Positions 41,477 through 50,449 of a DNA stretch of 64,000 nt are shown one piece after another; the stretch's first letter is position 1; every line of letters starts with the position of its first letter. The translations under genes were made by a program, and so were the position numbers. Source of the stretch: Saccharothrix sp. ALI-22-I (GTDB taxonomy: Bacteria > Actinomycetota > Actinomycetes > Mycobacteriales > Pseudonocardiaceae); NCBI RefSeq assembly GCF_001984175.1, contig NZ_MTQP01000069.1, positions 1,054,001 through 1,118,000 of the forward strand, given 5' to 3'. The notes beneath the pieces are model-generated. The model did not search any database. It saw only the letters and a list, made by a program, of their open reading frames with translations, and was not told the DNA's origin.

Positions 41477-43153
41477 ATGGGGATTGAGCTGAATCGCAGA
41501 AGGTTCCTGAGCACCACGGCCTCGGTCGTGGGACTCACGGCCATGGGTGGCCTGTTGTCCGCCTGCGGCGGCGGCGCCCAGCAGGCGACCGGTGCGAACA
41601 GCGACGCCCTCAAGTCCGCGCTCCCGAGCTACGTGCCGAGCAACGCGATCAAGGCGGACATCGCCGCGGTGGCGGGCGGGCCGGACGTCATGACCGACCC
41701 CGGCTTCCTGACCTACCCGTCGAACCGGATCGCCACCGTCTCGGGCATCCCGGGCAAGGGCGGCAGGTACACGACCGTCACGCCGCTGTGGGGCACCATC
41801 CCGCCCGCCGACAACTCGTTCTACCAGGCCATGAACAAGGCCTTGGGCGTCACGCTTGACATGAAGCCGGCGGACGGCAACAACTACGCCACCATCGTCC
41901 CCACCATGACCGCCGCCAAGAAGCTGCCGGACTGGATCCAGCTGCCGGCGTGGTGGAGCTCGAACTTCAGCCTCGGCGAGCTGGCCGGGACGCAGCTGGC
42001 GGACCTGACGCCCTACCTGTCCGGTGACAACATCAAGAAGTACCCCAACCTCGCGGCTCTCCCCACGGGCGCCTGGCAGTCGGGCGCCTGGGGCGACAAG
42101 CTCTACGGCATCCCGTCGTTCTCCACCGGGTTCTCGATCGCCGGCACCACCTTCTTCCGCCGCGACGTCCTCGACGCGAAGGGCATCACGGCCGACCAGG
42201 TGAAGTCCGCCGACGACCTGATGAACCTGGGCAAGGAGCTGACCGACGCCAAGGGCGGCGTGTGGGCGTTCGACGACGTGTGGACGTACATGTTCCCTGC
42301 CTGGAACGTGCCCCTCAAGTGGAAGGTGGACAACGGCAAGCTGGTCCACAAGTACGAGATGGAAGAGCTGCTCGACGCCCTCGACTGGCACTACAAGCTC
42401 GCCACCTCGGGCTACCTGCACCCGGACGCGATCGCGGGCGACAACACCAACGCAGGCGTCCGCTTCTACTCCGGGAAGACGCTGATCGGAGGCGGCGGCG
42501 GAGGCGCCTGGAACCTGTCGGACCACCAGTCCGGCACGGCCGCCAACCCGAACTACCGGCGGGGCGCCTTCAACTTCTTCACCGCGGACGGCAAGGGCGA
42601 TGCGGTGATCGAAATGGGCGCTTCCACCAGGATCCTCAGCTACCTCAACATCAACCTGAAGCCCGAGCAGATCGAGGAGCTGCTGGCGGTCGCGAACTAC
42701 CTGGCCGCGCCGTTCGGCTCGGCGGAGTACACGTTGATCAACTTCGGGGTCGAGGGCGTCCACCACACGATGGTCAACGGGGTGCCGACCGCCACAGAGG
42801 AGGGCAAGAAGAACGTCCAGGCCACGACTTACCCGTTCCTGGCCGCGCCTTCTGCCGTGATCAGCAACCCCGGTGGTGATGTCGTGACCAAGGACTACAC
42901 CGCCTGGCAGGCCGCGAACGTCAAGTACCTGCGCAAGCCGGTGTTCTGGAACATGAACATCAGCCTGCCCCGGTCCATGGCCACCGCCGACGCGGCGCAG
43001 GCCGTCGAGGACGCCATCAAGGACTGCTACCACGGCAAGAAGCCCGTCTCCGAGGTGAAGGACGCCATCACCACCTGGAAGTCGAGCGGAGGCGACAAGC
43101 TGATCCAGTGGATGGACGAGAACGTCCTCCAGAAGTACGGGACCGGTCAGTGA
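41477..43153 (+). CDS. LipO/LplA-type oligosaccharide-binding lipoprotein
   Basis: 558 residues, large for a binding protein and typical of the LplA/LipO group that pairs with LplB and LplC permeases. The N-terminus has both a twin-arginine-like motif (RRRFLSTTASVVGLTAMGGL) and a lipobox (LLSACGG), so a Tat-exported lipoprotein is likely. Family signatures are TVTPLWGTIPPADNSFYQAMNK and IPSFSTGFSIAGTTFFRRD. It binds a complex oligosaccharide, by context a plant-wall fragment. First gene of an importer operon, overlapping the first permease by GTGA. The start is set by Met before GIELNRR; the ribosome site is weak. Confidence 0.9.
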   Translation: MGIELNRRRFLSTTASVVGLTAMGGLLSACGGGAQQATGANSDALKSALPSYVPSNAIKADIAAVAGGPDVMTDPGFLTYPSNRIATVSGIPGKGGRYTTVTPLWGTIPPADNSFYQAMNKALGVTLDMKPADGNNYATIVPTMTAAKKLPDWIQLPAWWSSNFSLGELAGTQLADLTPYLSGDNIKKYPNLAALPTGAWQSGAWGDKLYGIPSFSTGFSIAGTTFFRRDVLDAKGITADQVKSADDLMNLGKELTDAKGGVWAFDDVWTYMFPAWNVPLKWKVDNGKLVHKYEMEELLDALDWHYKLATSGYLHPDAIAGDNTNAGVRFYSGKTLIGGGGGGAWNLSDHQSGTAANPNYRRGAFNFFTADGKGDAVIEMGASTRILSYLNINLKPEQIEELLAVANYLAAPFGSAEYTLINFGVEGVHHTMVNGVPTATEEGKKNVQATTYPFLAAPSAVISNPGGDVVTKDYTAWQAANVKYLRKPVFWNMNISLPRSMATADAAQAVEDAIKDCYHGKKPVSEVKDAITTWKSSGGDKLIQWMDENVLQKYGTGQ

Positions 43154-44100
43154 GCACCGTTGACACGGAACCGCCGGCACGGAAGAGCGGCAGGCTGAGC
43201 CTGCGGGTCAGGTTGCGGCGCGACCGGTCGCTGCTGCTGATGACCGTGCCGGCGGTCGCGTTGCTGCTGGTCTTCAACTACGTGCCGCTGTTCGGGTTGC
43301 TGACGGCGTTCCAGGACTACAACCCGCTGGTCGGGGTGTGGAACAGCGAGTGGGTGGGGTTCGACCAGTTCGAGTACCTGTTCAACGACTCGCTGTTCTG
43401 GGGTTCCTTGGGCAACACGCTCTACCTCAGCTTCGTGCAGCTGGTGCTGTTCTTCCCGATCCCGATCGCGCTGGCGCTGCTGCTGAACTCGGTGCTCAGC
43501 GAGCGGTTGCGCAACCTCATCCAGTCCATCGCCTACCTGCCGCACTTCTTCTCGTGGGTGCTCGCGATCACGATCTTCCAGCAGATGTTCGGCGGTGCGG
43601 GGCTGCTCAACCAGTTCCTGCGCAGCAACGACATCAGCACCTGGGACATCATGACCAACCCCGACACATTCGTGCTGCTGGTCACCTCGCAGGCGATCTG
43701 GAAGGAAGCCGGCTGGTCGATCATCGTCTTCCTCGCCGCGCTCGCCGCCATCAACACCGATCTGTACGAGTCGTCCGCGGTGGACGGGGCCGGGCGGTGG
43801 CGGCGGCTGTGGCACATCACCCTGCCCGGGATGGCCGGCGTCATCATGCTCATGCTGGTGCTGCGCCTGGGCAACGCGCTCACCGTCGGGTTCGAGCAGT
43901 TCCTGATCCAGCGGGAGGCGGTCGGCCACGAAGCGGCCGACGTGCTCGACACCTTCGCGTTCTACTACGGCATCGCCACCAACAACTACAGCTACGGCGC
44001 GGCGGCCGGGTTGTTCAAGAGCGTCATCTCGCTGCTGCTCATCTGGGGCGCGAACAAGCTGGCGCACGCCTTCGGCGAAGACGGGTTGTACCGGAAATGA
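43150..44100 (+). CDS. LplB-type sugar ABC permease
   Basis: 316 residues, six transmembrane segments from about residue 30. YVPLFGLLTAFQDYNP is the hallmark of LplB permeases and YESSAVDGAGRWRRLWHITL is the EAA loop. GTG 43150 overlaps the binding-protein stop. It pairs with the next gene, overlapped by ATGA. Confidence 0.92.
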   Translation: MSTVDTEPPARKSGRLSLRVRLRRDRSLLLMTVPAVALLLVFNYVPLFGLLTAFQDYNPLVGVWNSEWVGFDQFEYLFNDSLFWGSLGNTLYLSFVQLVLFFPIPIALALLLNSVLSERLRNLIQSIAYLPHFFSWVLAITIFQQMFGGAGLLNQFLRSNDISTWDIMTNPDTFVLLVTSQAIWKEAGWSIIVFLAALAAINTDLYESSAVDGAGRWRRLWHITLPGMAGVIMLMLVLRLGNALTVGFEQFLIQREAVGHEAADVLDTFAFYYGIATNNYSYGAAAGLFKSVISLLLIWGANKLAHAFGEDGLYRK

Positions 44101-45074
44101 CCGAGACGCTGACCATCGAACGCACCAAAGAGAAGCGCGAAGTGACCGGTCGCAAGCCCGTCCGGCACCGGAAGCGCGCGAAACGCCCGGTCTGGGAGGA
44201 GCCGCCGACCGCGGCCGGCCAGACCGCCAAGGGCCTGACCCTCGGCATGGTCGTGGCAGTGGTCCTGGTCCCGTTGTGGATCATCGTGGTGACCAGCCTG
44301 TCCACGCAGGCGGCGGTCAACCGCGCGGGCGGCCTGGTGATCTGGCCGACCGACGTGACCTTCGAGGCGTACCGCGTGATGCTGGGCGACTCCACGGTGC
44401 GCAACGCGCTGCTGGTCAGCCTCGGCATCACGGCGGTCGGCACGGCCGTGTCCATGGCCGTGTCGATCCTGTGCGCCTACGGCCTGTCCCGGTCCGGCTC
44501 GGTGGCCCACCGCTTCATCCTGGTGCTGTTGATCCTCACGATGTTCGTCAGCGGCGGCCTGATCCCGACCTTCCTGGTCGTCACCGAGCTCGGCGGTTAC
44601 GGGCAGTGGTGGGCGCTGATCCTGCCCAGCGCGGTGTCGGTGTTCAACATCCTGGTGCTGCGGGCGTTCTACTCCGACACCTCGGTCGACCTGATCGAGG
44701 CGGCGCGGATCGACGGCGCGGGTGACTGGCGAATCCTGTGGTCGATCGTCCTGCCCACGTCCCGGGCGGTGACCGCGGTCGTCGCCCTGTTCTACGGCGT
44801 CGGCTACTGGAACTCGTTCTTCAACGTGATGCTCTACATGCCGACCGACAGCGAGAAGTGGCCGCTGCAGTACGTGCTGCTGACCTACGTCAACCGGGGC
44901 AACGGGCTGCCGGGCTCGGTCAACGCCGGCTTCGGCACGCAGTTCTCGCAGACCGCGCCGCTGTCGTTGCAGATGGCAGTGGTGGTGTTGACGATCGTGC
45001 CGCTGCTGGTGGTGTACCCGTTCATGCAGAAGCACTTCCGCGTCGGCGTGCTCACGGGGGCGGTCAAGGGCTGA
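44097..45074 (+). CDS. LplC-type sugar ABC permease
   Basis: 325 residues with a basic N-terminal tail of about 45 residues before six transmembrane segments. IEAARIDGAGDWRILWSIVL is the EAA loop; GGLIPTFLVV and YWNSFFNVMLYMP are LplC/YtcP signatures. There is no ATPase gene nearby, so a shared ATPase is expected. Confidence 0.92.
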   Translation: MTETLTIERTKEKREVTGRKPVRHRKRAKRPVWEEPPTAAGQTAKGLTLGMVVAVVLVPLWIIVVTSLSTQAAVNRAGGLVIWPTDVTFEAYRVMLGDSTVRNALLVSLGITAVGTAVSMAVSILCAYGLSRSGSVAHRFILVLLILTMFVSGGLIPTFLVVTELGGYGQWWALILPSAVSVFNILVLRAFYSDTSVDLIEAARIDGAGDWRILWSIVLPTSRAVTAVVALFYGVGYWNSFFNVMLYMPTDSEKWPLQYVLLTYVNRGNGLPGSVNAGFGTQFSQTAPLSLQMAVVVLTIVPLLVVYPFMQKHFRVGVLTGAVKG

Positions 45075-45144
45075 ACCGGCACACTGTGCGCACGCGGGCT
45101 CCGGGAGCGGGCCCGGAAGAGGACGAGAAGCAGGAGCATCACGC

Positions 45145-46185
45145 ATGGTGACACTCGCCGATGTGGCCAGGCACGCGGGCGTGTCCGCCAGCACGGTCAG
45201 CTACGTGCTCAGCGGCAAGCGCTCGATCTCCGAGGAGACCCGGCGCCGCGTCGAGCGTTCGGTGGCCGAGCTCGGTTACCACCCCAACGCCGGCGCCAGA
45301 GCGCTGGCCGCCAAGCGCTCCCACATAATCGCCTTGGTGGTGCCGCTGCGTGCCGACGTCTACGTGCCGATCATGATGCAGATCGCCATCTCGGTCACCA
45401 TGACGGCCCGCCAGCACGGCTACGACGTGCTGCTGATCACCAACGACGAGGGCCCGGAGGGTGTGCGCCGGGTCGCGGTGAGCGGGTTGGCGGACGGCGT
45501 GATCCTGATGGACGTCGAGTTGGACGACGAGCGCATCCCGGTGCTGCGCGAGTTGCGCACGCAGGCCGCGCTCATCGGCCTGCCCGACGACCGGAGCGGG
45601 TTGTCCTGCGTGGACCACGACTTCAGGGCCGCGGGCGCGTTGTGCGCGGACCACCTGGCCGACCTGGGCCACCGGGAGGTCGCGTTCATCGGGTACGGCT
45701 CCGGTGTGTACCAGCGGCACGCCGGGTACGCCGAGCGCACCCTGGTGGGCTTCCGGGAACGCGCGGAAGAGAGAGGACTGCGGTTCGTGCACCGGCCGTG
45801 CGAGGGCACCTACGAGAGCACCGCGGGCACGCTGGCCCGCATCCTCGCCGACCGACCGGACACCACGGGGTTCGTGGTGCAGAACGAGGGCGCGATCGGC
45901 CCGCTGCTCAGCCTGCTGCGCATCAGCGGGCGGACGGTCCCCGAGGACGCCTCCGTGATCGCGCTGTGCCCCGAGCTGCTCGCCGAGCAGTACGCGCCCG
46001 CGTTGACGGCGGTCACCGGCCCGGCGCAGGAACTGGGCCGGGTCGCCGTCGAGCAGGTCATGAAGCGGATCACCGCGGCCGGGCGCGACGAGGAGCCGGA
46101 CGACGAACTCGTCCTGCTCCGACCCGTCCTGACCGTTCGGGAGAGCACCGGCCCGCACCTCAGCCGGACTCCCAGCGCGCCCTGA
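45145..46185 (+). CDS. LacI-family regulator of the oligosaccharide-processing block
   Basis: 346 residues: helix-turn-helix VTLADVARHAGVSASTVSYV (residues 2-21), hinge and a sugar-sensor core (about 62-330; GLADGVILMDVELDDERI, DHLADLGHREVAFIGYGSG). It follows the importer by 70 bases and precedes glycosidase genes. The GAAGCGCTT operators before GH3, this importer, GH36 and the acetyl xylan esterase are its most plausible sites. They lie 17-46 bases before start codons, as expected for repression lifted by an imported sugar. The cognate pairing is inference. Confidence 0.92.
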   Translation: MVTLADVARHAGVSASTVSYVLSGKRSISEETRRRVERSVAELGYHPNAGARALAAKRSHIIALVVPLRADVYVPIMMQIAISVTMTARQHGYDVLLITNDEGPEGVRRVAVSGLADGVILMDVELDDERIPVLRELRTQAALIGLPDDRSGLSCVDHDFRAAGALCADHLADLGHREVAFIGYGSGVYQRHAGYAERTLVGFRERAEERGLRFVHRPCEGTYESTAGTLARILADRPDTTGFVVQNEGAIGPLLSLLRISGRTVPEDASVIALCPELLAEQYAPALTAVTGPAQELGRVAVEQVMKRITAAGRDEEPDDELVLLRPVLTVRESTGPHLSRTPSAP

Positions 46186-46267
46186 ACAACCGCGAGCGGC
46201 TCCCTGCGCGTCCGTCGGCCACCGGTCCGGACGCGATGAACCTTCACCACCGCCAGGAGCACACCGA

Positions 46268-46771
46268 ATGCACTTCCGCGATCTCGGCAACGCCCTCGAA
46301 TGGCGGGCCAACGGCGAGACCCTGCGCATCGAGGTGTGGGGACCCGACGCCGTCCGCGTTCGCGCGAGGACCGGCGGTCCGGTGCTCGACGACCTGCCGG
46401 GCGCGCTGCTCGACGCGCCGCCCGGCGGCAAGCCGGAGATCGGCATCGCCGAGCACCACGCGACCCTGGTCAACGGGGCGCTGACGGTGCGGGTCGACGC
46501 CGACACCGACGGCTCGGTCACCCCGTACCTCCCGGCGACCGCGGGCGCACCGGCCGACGTGCTCGGCCCCGACCTGCTCGTCGCACCCGTCACCGCCGCG
46601 GGAGCCCGGGAGCGCACCGGGCACCTGCCCGCCGGAGCCCGGTGGACCGACGCGTGGACGGGCCAAGAGCACGCGGGCGGGCAGACGGTCACCGTCGCCG
46701 CCCCGATCGAACGCATCCCGCTGTTCGTGCGCGACGACGCACGACTGCCACTGCGCAAGGAGCAGGCATGA
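46268..46771 (+). pseudogene. Internally deleted GH31 alpha-xylosidase/glucosidase remnant
   Basis: The 167-residue frame joins the start of a GH31 N-terminal sandwich (NALEWRANGETLRIEVWGPDAV, cut) to the GH31 proximal C-terminal sandwich (DVLGPDLLVAPVTAAGARER, then GARWTDAWTGQEHAGG, IERIPLFVRDDARLPL). GH31 enzymes are usually 650-800 residues; the whole catalytic barrel, including both catalytic Asp residues, is missing between about residues 80 and 95. The frame is intact, so a clean in-frame deletion seems likely. It ends in ATGA overlap with GH42, so it may persist as a leader that couples translation. No hydrolase activity is expected. Confidence 0.75.
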
Positions 46772-48729
46772 CGGCGCACGAACTGACCGAGCGGCTCGGC
46801 GGTCTCGCGTTCGGCGGTGACTACAACCCCGAGCAGTGGGACAAGCAGGTCTGGGCCGAGGACGACGAACTGATGCGCCAGGCGCGGGTCAACCTCGCCA
46901 CGGTCGGGGTGTTCTCCTGGGCCCTGCTGGAACCCGAGGAAGGCCGCTACGACTTCACCTGGCTCGACGCCCACCTCGACCGCCTGCACGCCAACGGTAT
47001 CGCCGTCGACCTGGCCACGCCGACCGCCTCCCCTCCCCCGTGGTTCACCACGGCACACCCGGACGCGCTGCCGGTGACCGCCGAGGGCGTCCAACTCGTC
47101 CACGGCAGCCGTGACACCTACTGCCTCGCCGCCTCGGCCTACCGCGACGCGGCCCGCCGCATCGCCTCCGCCTTGGCCGAGCGCTACGGCCGACACCCCG
47201 CGGTCGCGCTGTGGCACGTGCACAACGAGTACGCCACGCTCTGCTGGTGCGACCACGCCGCCGCCGCGTTCCGCACCTGGCTGCGCGACCGGCACGGCAC
47301 GCTGGACGCGCTGAACGAGGCGTGGGGCACGGCGTTCTGGAGCCAGCGCTACACCTCCTGGGACGACGTCCTGCCGCCACGCGCCACGCAATGGCACCAC
47401 AACCCCGGGCAGACGCTGGACTTCCGCCGCTTCGGGTCCGACCTGGCCCTCGCCGCCTACCGGGAGCAACGCGACGCGATCCGCGCCCACAGCGACCTCC
47501 CGGTGACCACCAACCTGATGCTGCCCGGCTACCAGAACCTCGACCTGTGGGCGTTCGGCCGCGAACTGGACGTCGTGACCATCGACCACTACCCGGACAG
47601 GCCGGGCCTCGACGCCGCGGCGGACACGGCGTTCGGCGCGGACCGCGCCCGTTCGTTCGGCGGCGGCCGGCCGTGGTTGCTCATGGAGCAGGGCACGAAC
47701 ACCGTCTACGCCGAACGCCGGGTGCTGCCGAAGGACCCGGGCGACATCCTGAGGCACACGCTCAGCCACATCGCGCGCGGCTCGGACGGCGCGCTGTTCT
47801 TCCAGTGGCGCCAGTCGAAGGCGGGCGCCGAGACGTGGCACTCGGCGATGGTGCCGCACGCCGGGCCGGACAGCCGGATCTTCCGGGAGGTGACGGAGGT
47901 CGGCGACGCCGTCGCCCGGCTCGCGGAGGTGGCCGGGTCGACGGTGACCGCCGAGGTGGCCGTGCTGCACGACGCGGAGGCGTGGTGGGCGTCGGAGGCG
48001 GACGGTCTGCCCTCGCCGGACCTCGACTACCACGCGATGCTGCGGCGGGCGCACCGGGCGTTGTGGGACGCGGGGGTCGTCACCGACTTCGCCCACCCGG
48101 AGCACGACCTGAGCCGCTACCGACTCGTCCTGGCACCCGCCCTGGTCCTGCTGTCCGACGCGGGGGCGGCGAACCTGCGCCGCTACGTCGCCGACGGCGG
48201 CACGCTGCTCGTCCAGCACTTCAGCGGCGTGGTCGACGAGCACCCCCACGCCCGCCTCGGCGGCTACCCGGCCCAGCCACTGCGCGAAGCCCTCGGCGTC
48301 CGGGTCGAAGAGCCGCGGCCGTTGCGCCGAGAGGAGCGGATGACGCTGTCCGACGGCGCGCACGGCACGGTGTGGAGCGAGTACCTGCACCTCGACGGCG
48401 CGGAGGCGATCGCCGCCTACACCCACGGGATGCTCGCCGGACGCCCGGCGCTCACCCGCCACGCCTTCGGCGCCGGCCACGGCTGGTACCTCTCCACCGT
48501 CCTCGACACCTCCGACTACGCCGCGCTGGTCGACCGACTGCTGCGGGAAGCCGGTGTGGCCCGCGAGTGGCCGCCCGGAGTGGAAGCCGTCACCCGCGGC
48601 GGGTGGTGCTTCCTGTTCAACCACGGCGATGACACCGTCCCGCTCGCCCAGACCGCACACGACCTGCTCACCGGTGGACCGCTGACCGAGCTGCCGTCCC
48701 ACGGCTGTGCCGTGCTCCGGATGCCCTGA
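46768..48729 (+). CDS. GH42 beta-galactosidase family enzyme
   Basis: 653 residues, cytoplasmic. FGGDYNPEQWDKQVW opens the GH42 barrel; Glu154 in WHVHNEYATLCWC is the expected acid/base and Glu307 in LLMEQGTN the nucleophile; the CWC pair belongs to the usual zinc site. GH42_M and C-terminal domains follow (VLAPALVLLSDAGAANLRRYV, GWYLSTVLDT). Acts on beta-galactosides or alpha-L-arabinopyranosides. ATG 46768 overlaps the GH31 remnant by ATGA. It lies in the LacI-GH31-GH42-GH43-GH42 gene string. Confidence 0.93.
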   Translation: MTAHELTERLGGLAFGGDYNPEQWDKQVWAEDDELMRQARVNLATVGVFSWALLEPEEGRYDFTWLDAHLDRLHANGIAVDLATPTASPPPWFTTAHPDALPVTAEGVQLVHGSRDTYCLAASAYRDAARRIASALAERYGRHPAVALWHVHNEYATLCWCDHAAAAFRTWLRDRHGTLDALNEAWGTAFWSQRYTSWDDVLPPRATQWHHNPGQTLDFRRFGSDLALAAYREQRDAIRAHSDLPVTTNLMLPGYQNLDLWAFGRELDVVTIDHYPDRPGLDAAADTAFGADRARSFGGGRPWLLMEQGTNTVYAERRVLPKDPGDILRHTLSHIARGSDGALFFQWRQSKAGAETWHSAMVPHAGPDSRIFREVTEVGDAVARLAEVAGSTVTAEVAVLHDAEAWWASEADGLPSPDLDYHAMLRRAHRALWDAGVVTDFAHPEHDLSRYRLVLAPALVLLSDAGAANLRRYVADGGTLLVQHFSGVVDEHPHARLGGYPAQPLREALGVRVEEPRPLRREERMTLSDGAHGTVWSEYLHLDGAEAIAAYTHGMLAGRPALTRHAFGAGHGWYLSTVLDTSDYAALVDRLLREAGVAREWPPGVEAVTRGGWCFLFNHGDDTVPLAQTAHDLLTGGPLTELPSHGCAVLRMP

Positions 48730-48813
48730 CCCTCACCGAACCCGTCGATCACACCGTGCGCCGTGCCGCACCGGTGCGCTGGAGCGCGCCCCAACCACGA
48801 AGGGCCTGATGGG

Positions 48814-50313
48814 ATGTCACCGAACCCCAGCACGTTCGCCAACCCCGTGATCGCGGGCTTCCACCCCGATCCGAGCGTGTGCCGCGTCGGCGAGGACTAC
48901 TACCTCGTCTGCTCCAGCTTCGAGTACTTCCCCGGCGTGCCGATCTTCCACAGTCGCGACCTGGTGCACTGGACGCAGATCGGCAACGTCCTGGACCGGC
49001 CGGGCCAACTGCGCCTCCCGCTCGACTCGCCGTCGTCCGCCGGTGTCTACGCGCCGACCCTGCGCCACCACGACGGCCGGTTCTGGCTGATCACCACGAA
49101 CGTGAGCGGCGACGGCAACCTCCTGGTCACCGCCACCGACCCCGCCGGACCCTGGTCGGACCCGATCCTGCTGCCCGACCTGCCCGGCATCGACCCGGAC
49201 CTCGCCTGGGACTCCGACGGCACCTGCTGGTGCACGATCGCGGGGGTGGCGCAGGTCCGGATCGACCCGCACACCGGGGAGGTGCTCGACGCGCCGCGGC
49301 GGATCTGGTCCGGTGCGCCCGGCGCGAAGGCGCCGGAAGCGCCGCACCTGTACCGGATCGGCGACTACTGGTACCTCCTCATCGCCGAAGGCGGCACCGA
49401 ACGCGGCCACGGCGTCTCGATCGCCCGCGGCCGCACCCCCTCCGGCCCGTTCGAGCCGTGCCCGGACAACCCGATCCTGACCCACCGCGGCACCGATCAC
49501 CCGATCCAGAACACCGGGCACGCGGACCTCGTGCAAGGGCCGGACGGCTCCTGGTGGATGGTGCTGCTCGGCGTGCGGCCGGGCGGCGGGACCCCCGGCT
49601 GGCACGTGCTGGGCAGGGAGACGTTCCTCGCGCCCGTGACCTGGGTGGACGACTGGCCGGTCGTCGGCCCGCTGGCGCCCGAGGGGACCGTGCCGTGGCC
49701 GCTGCGGCCGGGTCCGGCCGAGGCGTCCCGCGACGACTTCGACCTGCCCGCGCTCCCCCCGGCCTGGATCTCGCTGCGCGACCGGCAGGAACGGCACTGC
49801 ACGACGAAGGAACGCGCCGGGTGGCTGACCCTCCACGCGCGCGGTGAGTCCCTGGACGACTGCGACGTCGTGTTCGTCGGCCGCCGCCAGCAGCACCGGT
49901 CCTGCCGGGCGCGCACGCTCGTGGACACCTCCAGCGGAACCGGTGGCCTCGCGTTGAGGCTGGACGAGGAGCACCACTACGAGGTCGAGGCGACCGCCGG
50001 CGAGGTGCGGGTGGTGGCCCGCGTCGGCACGCTGAAGTCCGTGGTCGCGTCCCGGGCCGTACCCGCCGGGCCACTGGTCCTGGGCGTGGACGTGCACGAG
50101 GAGAAGACCCTCCGGGACGCGCGCACCGGCCCCGACACCGTCCACCTCGGTTTCGGCGAACCGGACGGGACGTTCACCACCCTCGCCACCCTCGACGGCC
50201 GCTACCTCTCCACCGAGGTCGCGGGTGGCTTCACCGGTCGCGTCATCGGCCTGCACGCCACGGCGGGCACCGTCCACTTCGACTGGTTCGACTACGAGTC
50301 GCTCGACGGCTGA
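48814..50313 (+). CDS. GH43 beta-xylosidase/alpha-L-arabinofuranosidase
   Basis: 499 residues. Five-bladed propeller (about 1-310) with the three acids expected: Asp19 in FHPDPSV (base), the Asp in PGIDPDLAWD (pKa modulator) and the Glu in KAPEAPHLY (acid). A C-terminal concanavalin-like sandwich (about 320-499; HYEVEATAGEVRVVARVG) is as in XynB-type GH43 enzymes. No signal peptide, so it would split imported xylo- or arabinoxylo-oligosaccharides in the cytoplasm. ATG 48814 is chosen because similarity begins there. Confidence 0.93.
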   Translation: MSPNPSTFANPVIAGFHPDPSVCRVGEDYYLVCSSFEYFPGVPIFHSRDLVHWTQIGNVLDRPGQLRLPLDSPSSAGVYAPTLRHHDGRFWLITTNVSGDGNLLVTATDPAGPWSDPILLPDLPGIDPDLAWDSDGTCWCTIAGVAQVRIDPHTGEVLDAPRRIWSGAPGAKAPEAPHLYRIGDYWYLLIAEGGTERGHGVSIARGRTPSGPFEPCPDNPILTHRGTDHPIQNTGHADLVQGPDGSWWMVLLGVRPGGGTPGWHVLGRETFLAPVTWVDDWPVVGPLAPEGTVPWPLRPGPAEASRDDFDLPALPPAWISLRDRQERHCTTKERAGWLTLHARGESLDDCDVVFVGRRQQHRSCRARTLVDTSSGTGGLALRLDEEHHYEVEATAGEVRVVARVGTLKSVVASRAVPAGPLVLGVDVHEEKTLRDARTGPDTVHLGFGEPDGTFTTLATLDGRYLSTEVAGGFTGRVIGLHATAGTVHFDWFDYESLDG

Positions 50314-50449
50314 CCCGGCGCGGCGCGCGCGTGTCCCCTGCCGCGACGCTTCCAACGACAGCGAAGGTCACCGCCATGGAACGGACCCCGCCGACCACAC
50401 GACCTCCTGACCGCACCAGCCGCACCGCCACGTTCGGAGAACCGACGCC

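Noticed and set aside
45139..48702. A very long minus-strand open frame (over 1100 codons) opposite LacI and GH42
   Set aside because: Arg/Val/Gly/His-rich low-complexity product typical of the antisense shadow of high-GC genes; the plus strand carries clear LacI, GH31-remnant and GH42 proteins.
50342..50356. Possible fifth GAAGCGCTT-type operator before the second GH42
   Set aside because: GCGACGCTTCCAACG lacks the AAGCGCTT core symmetry; too weak to call.
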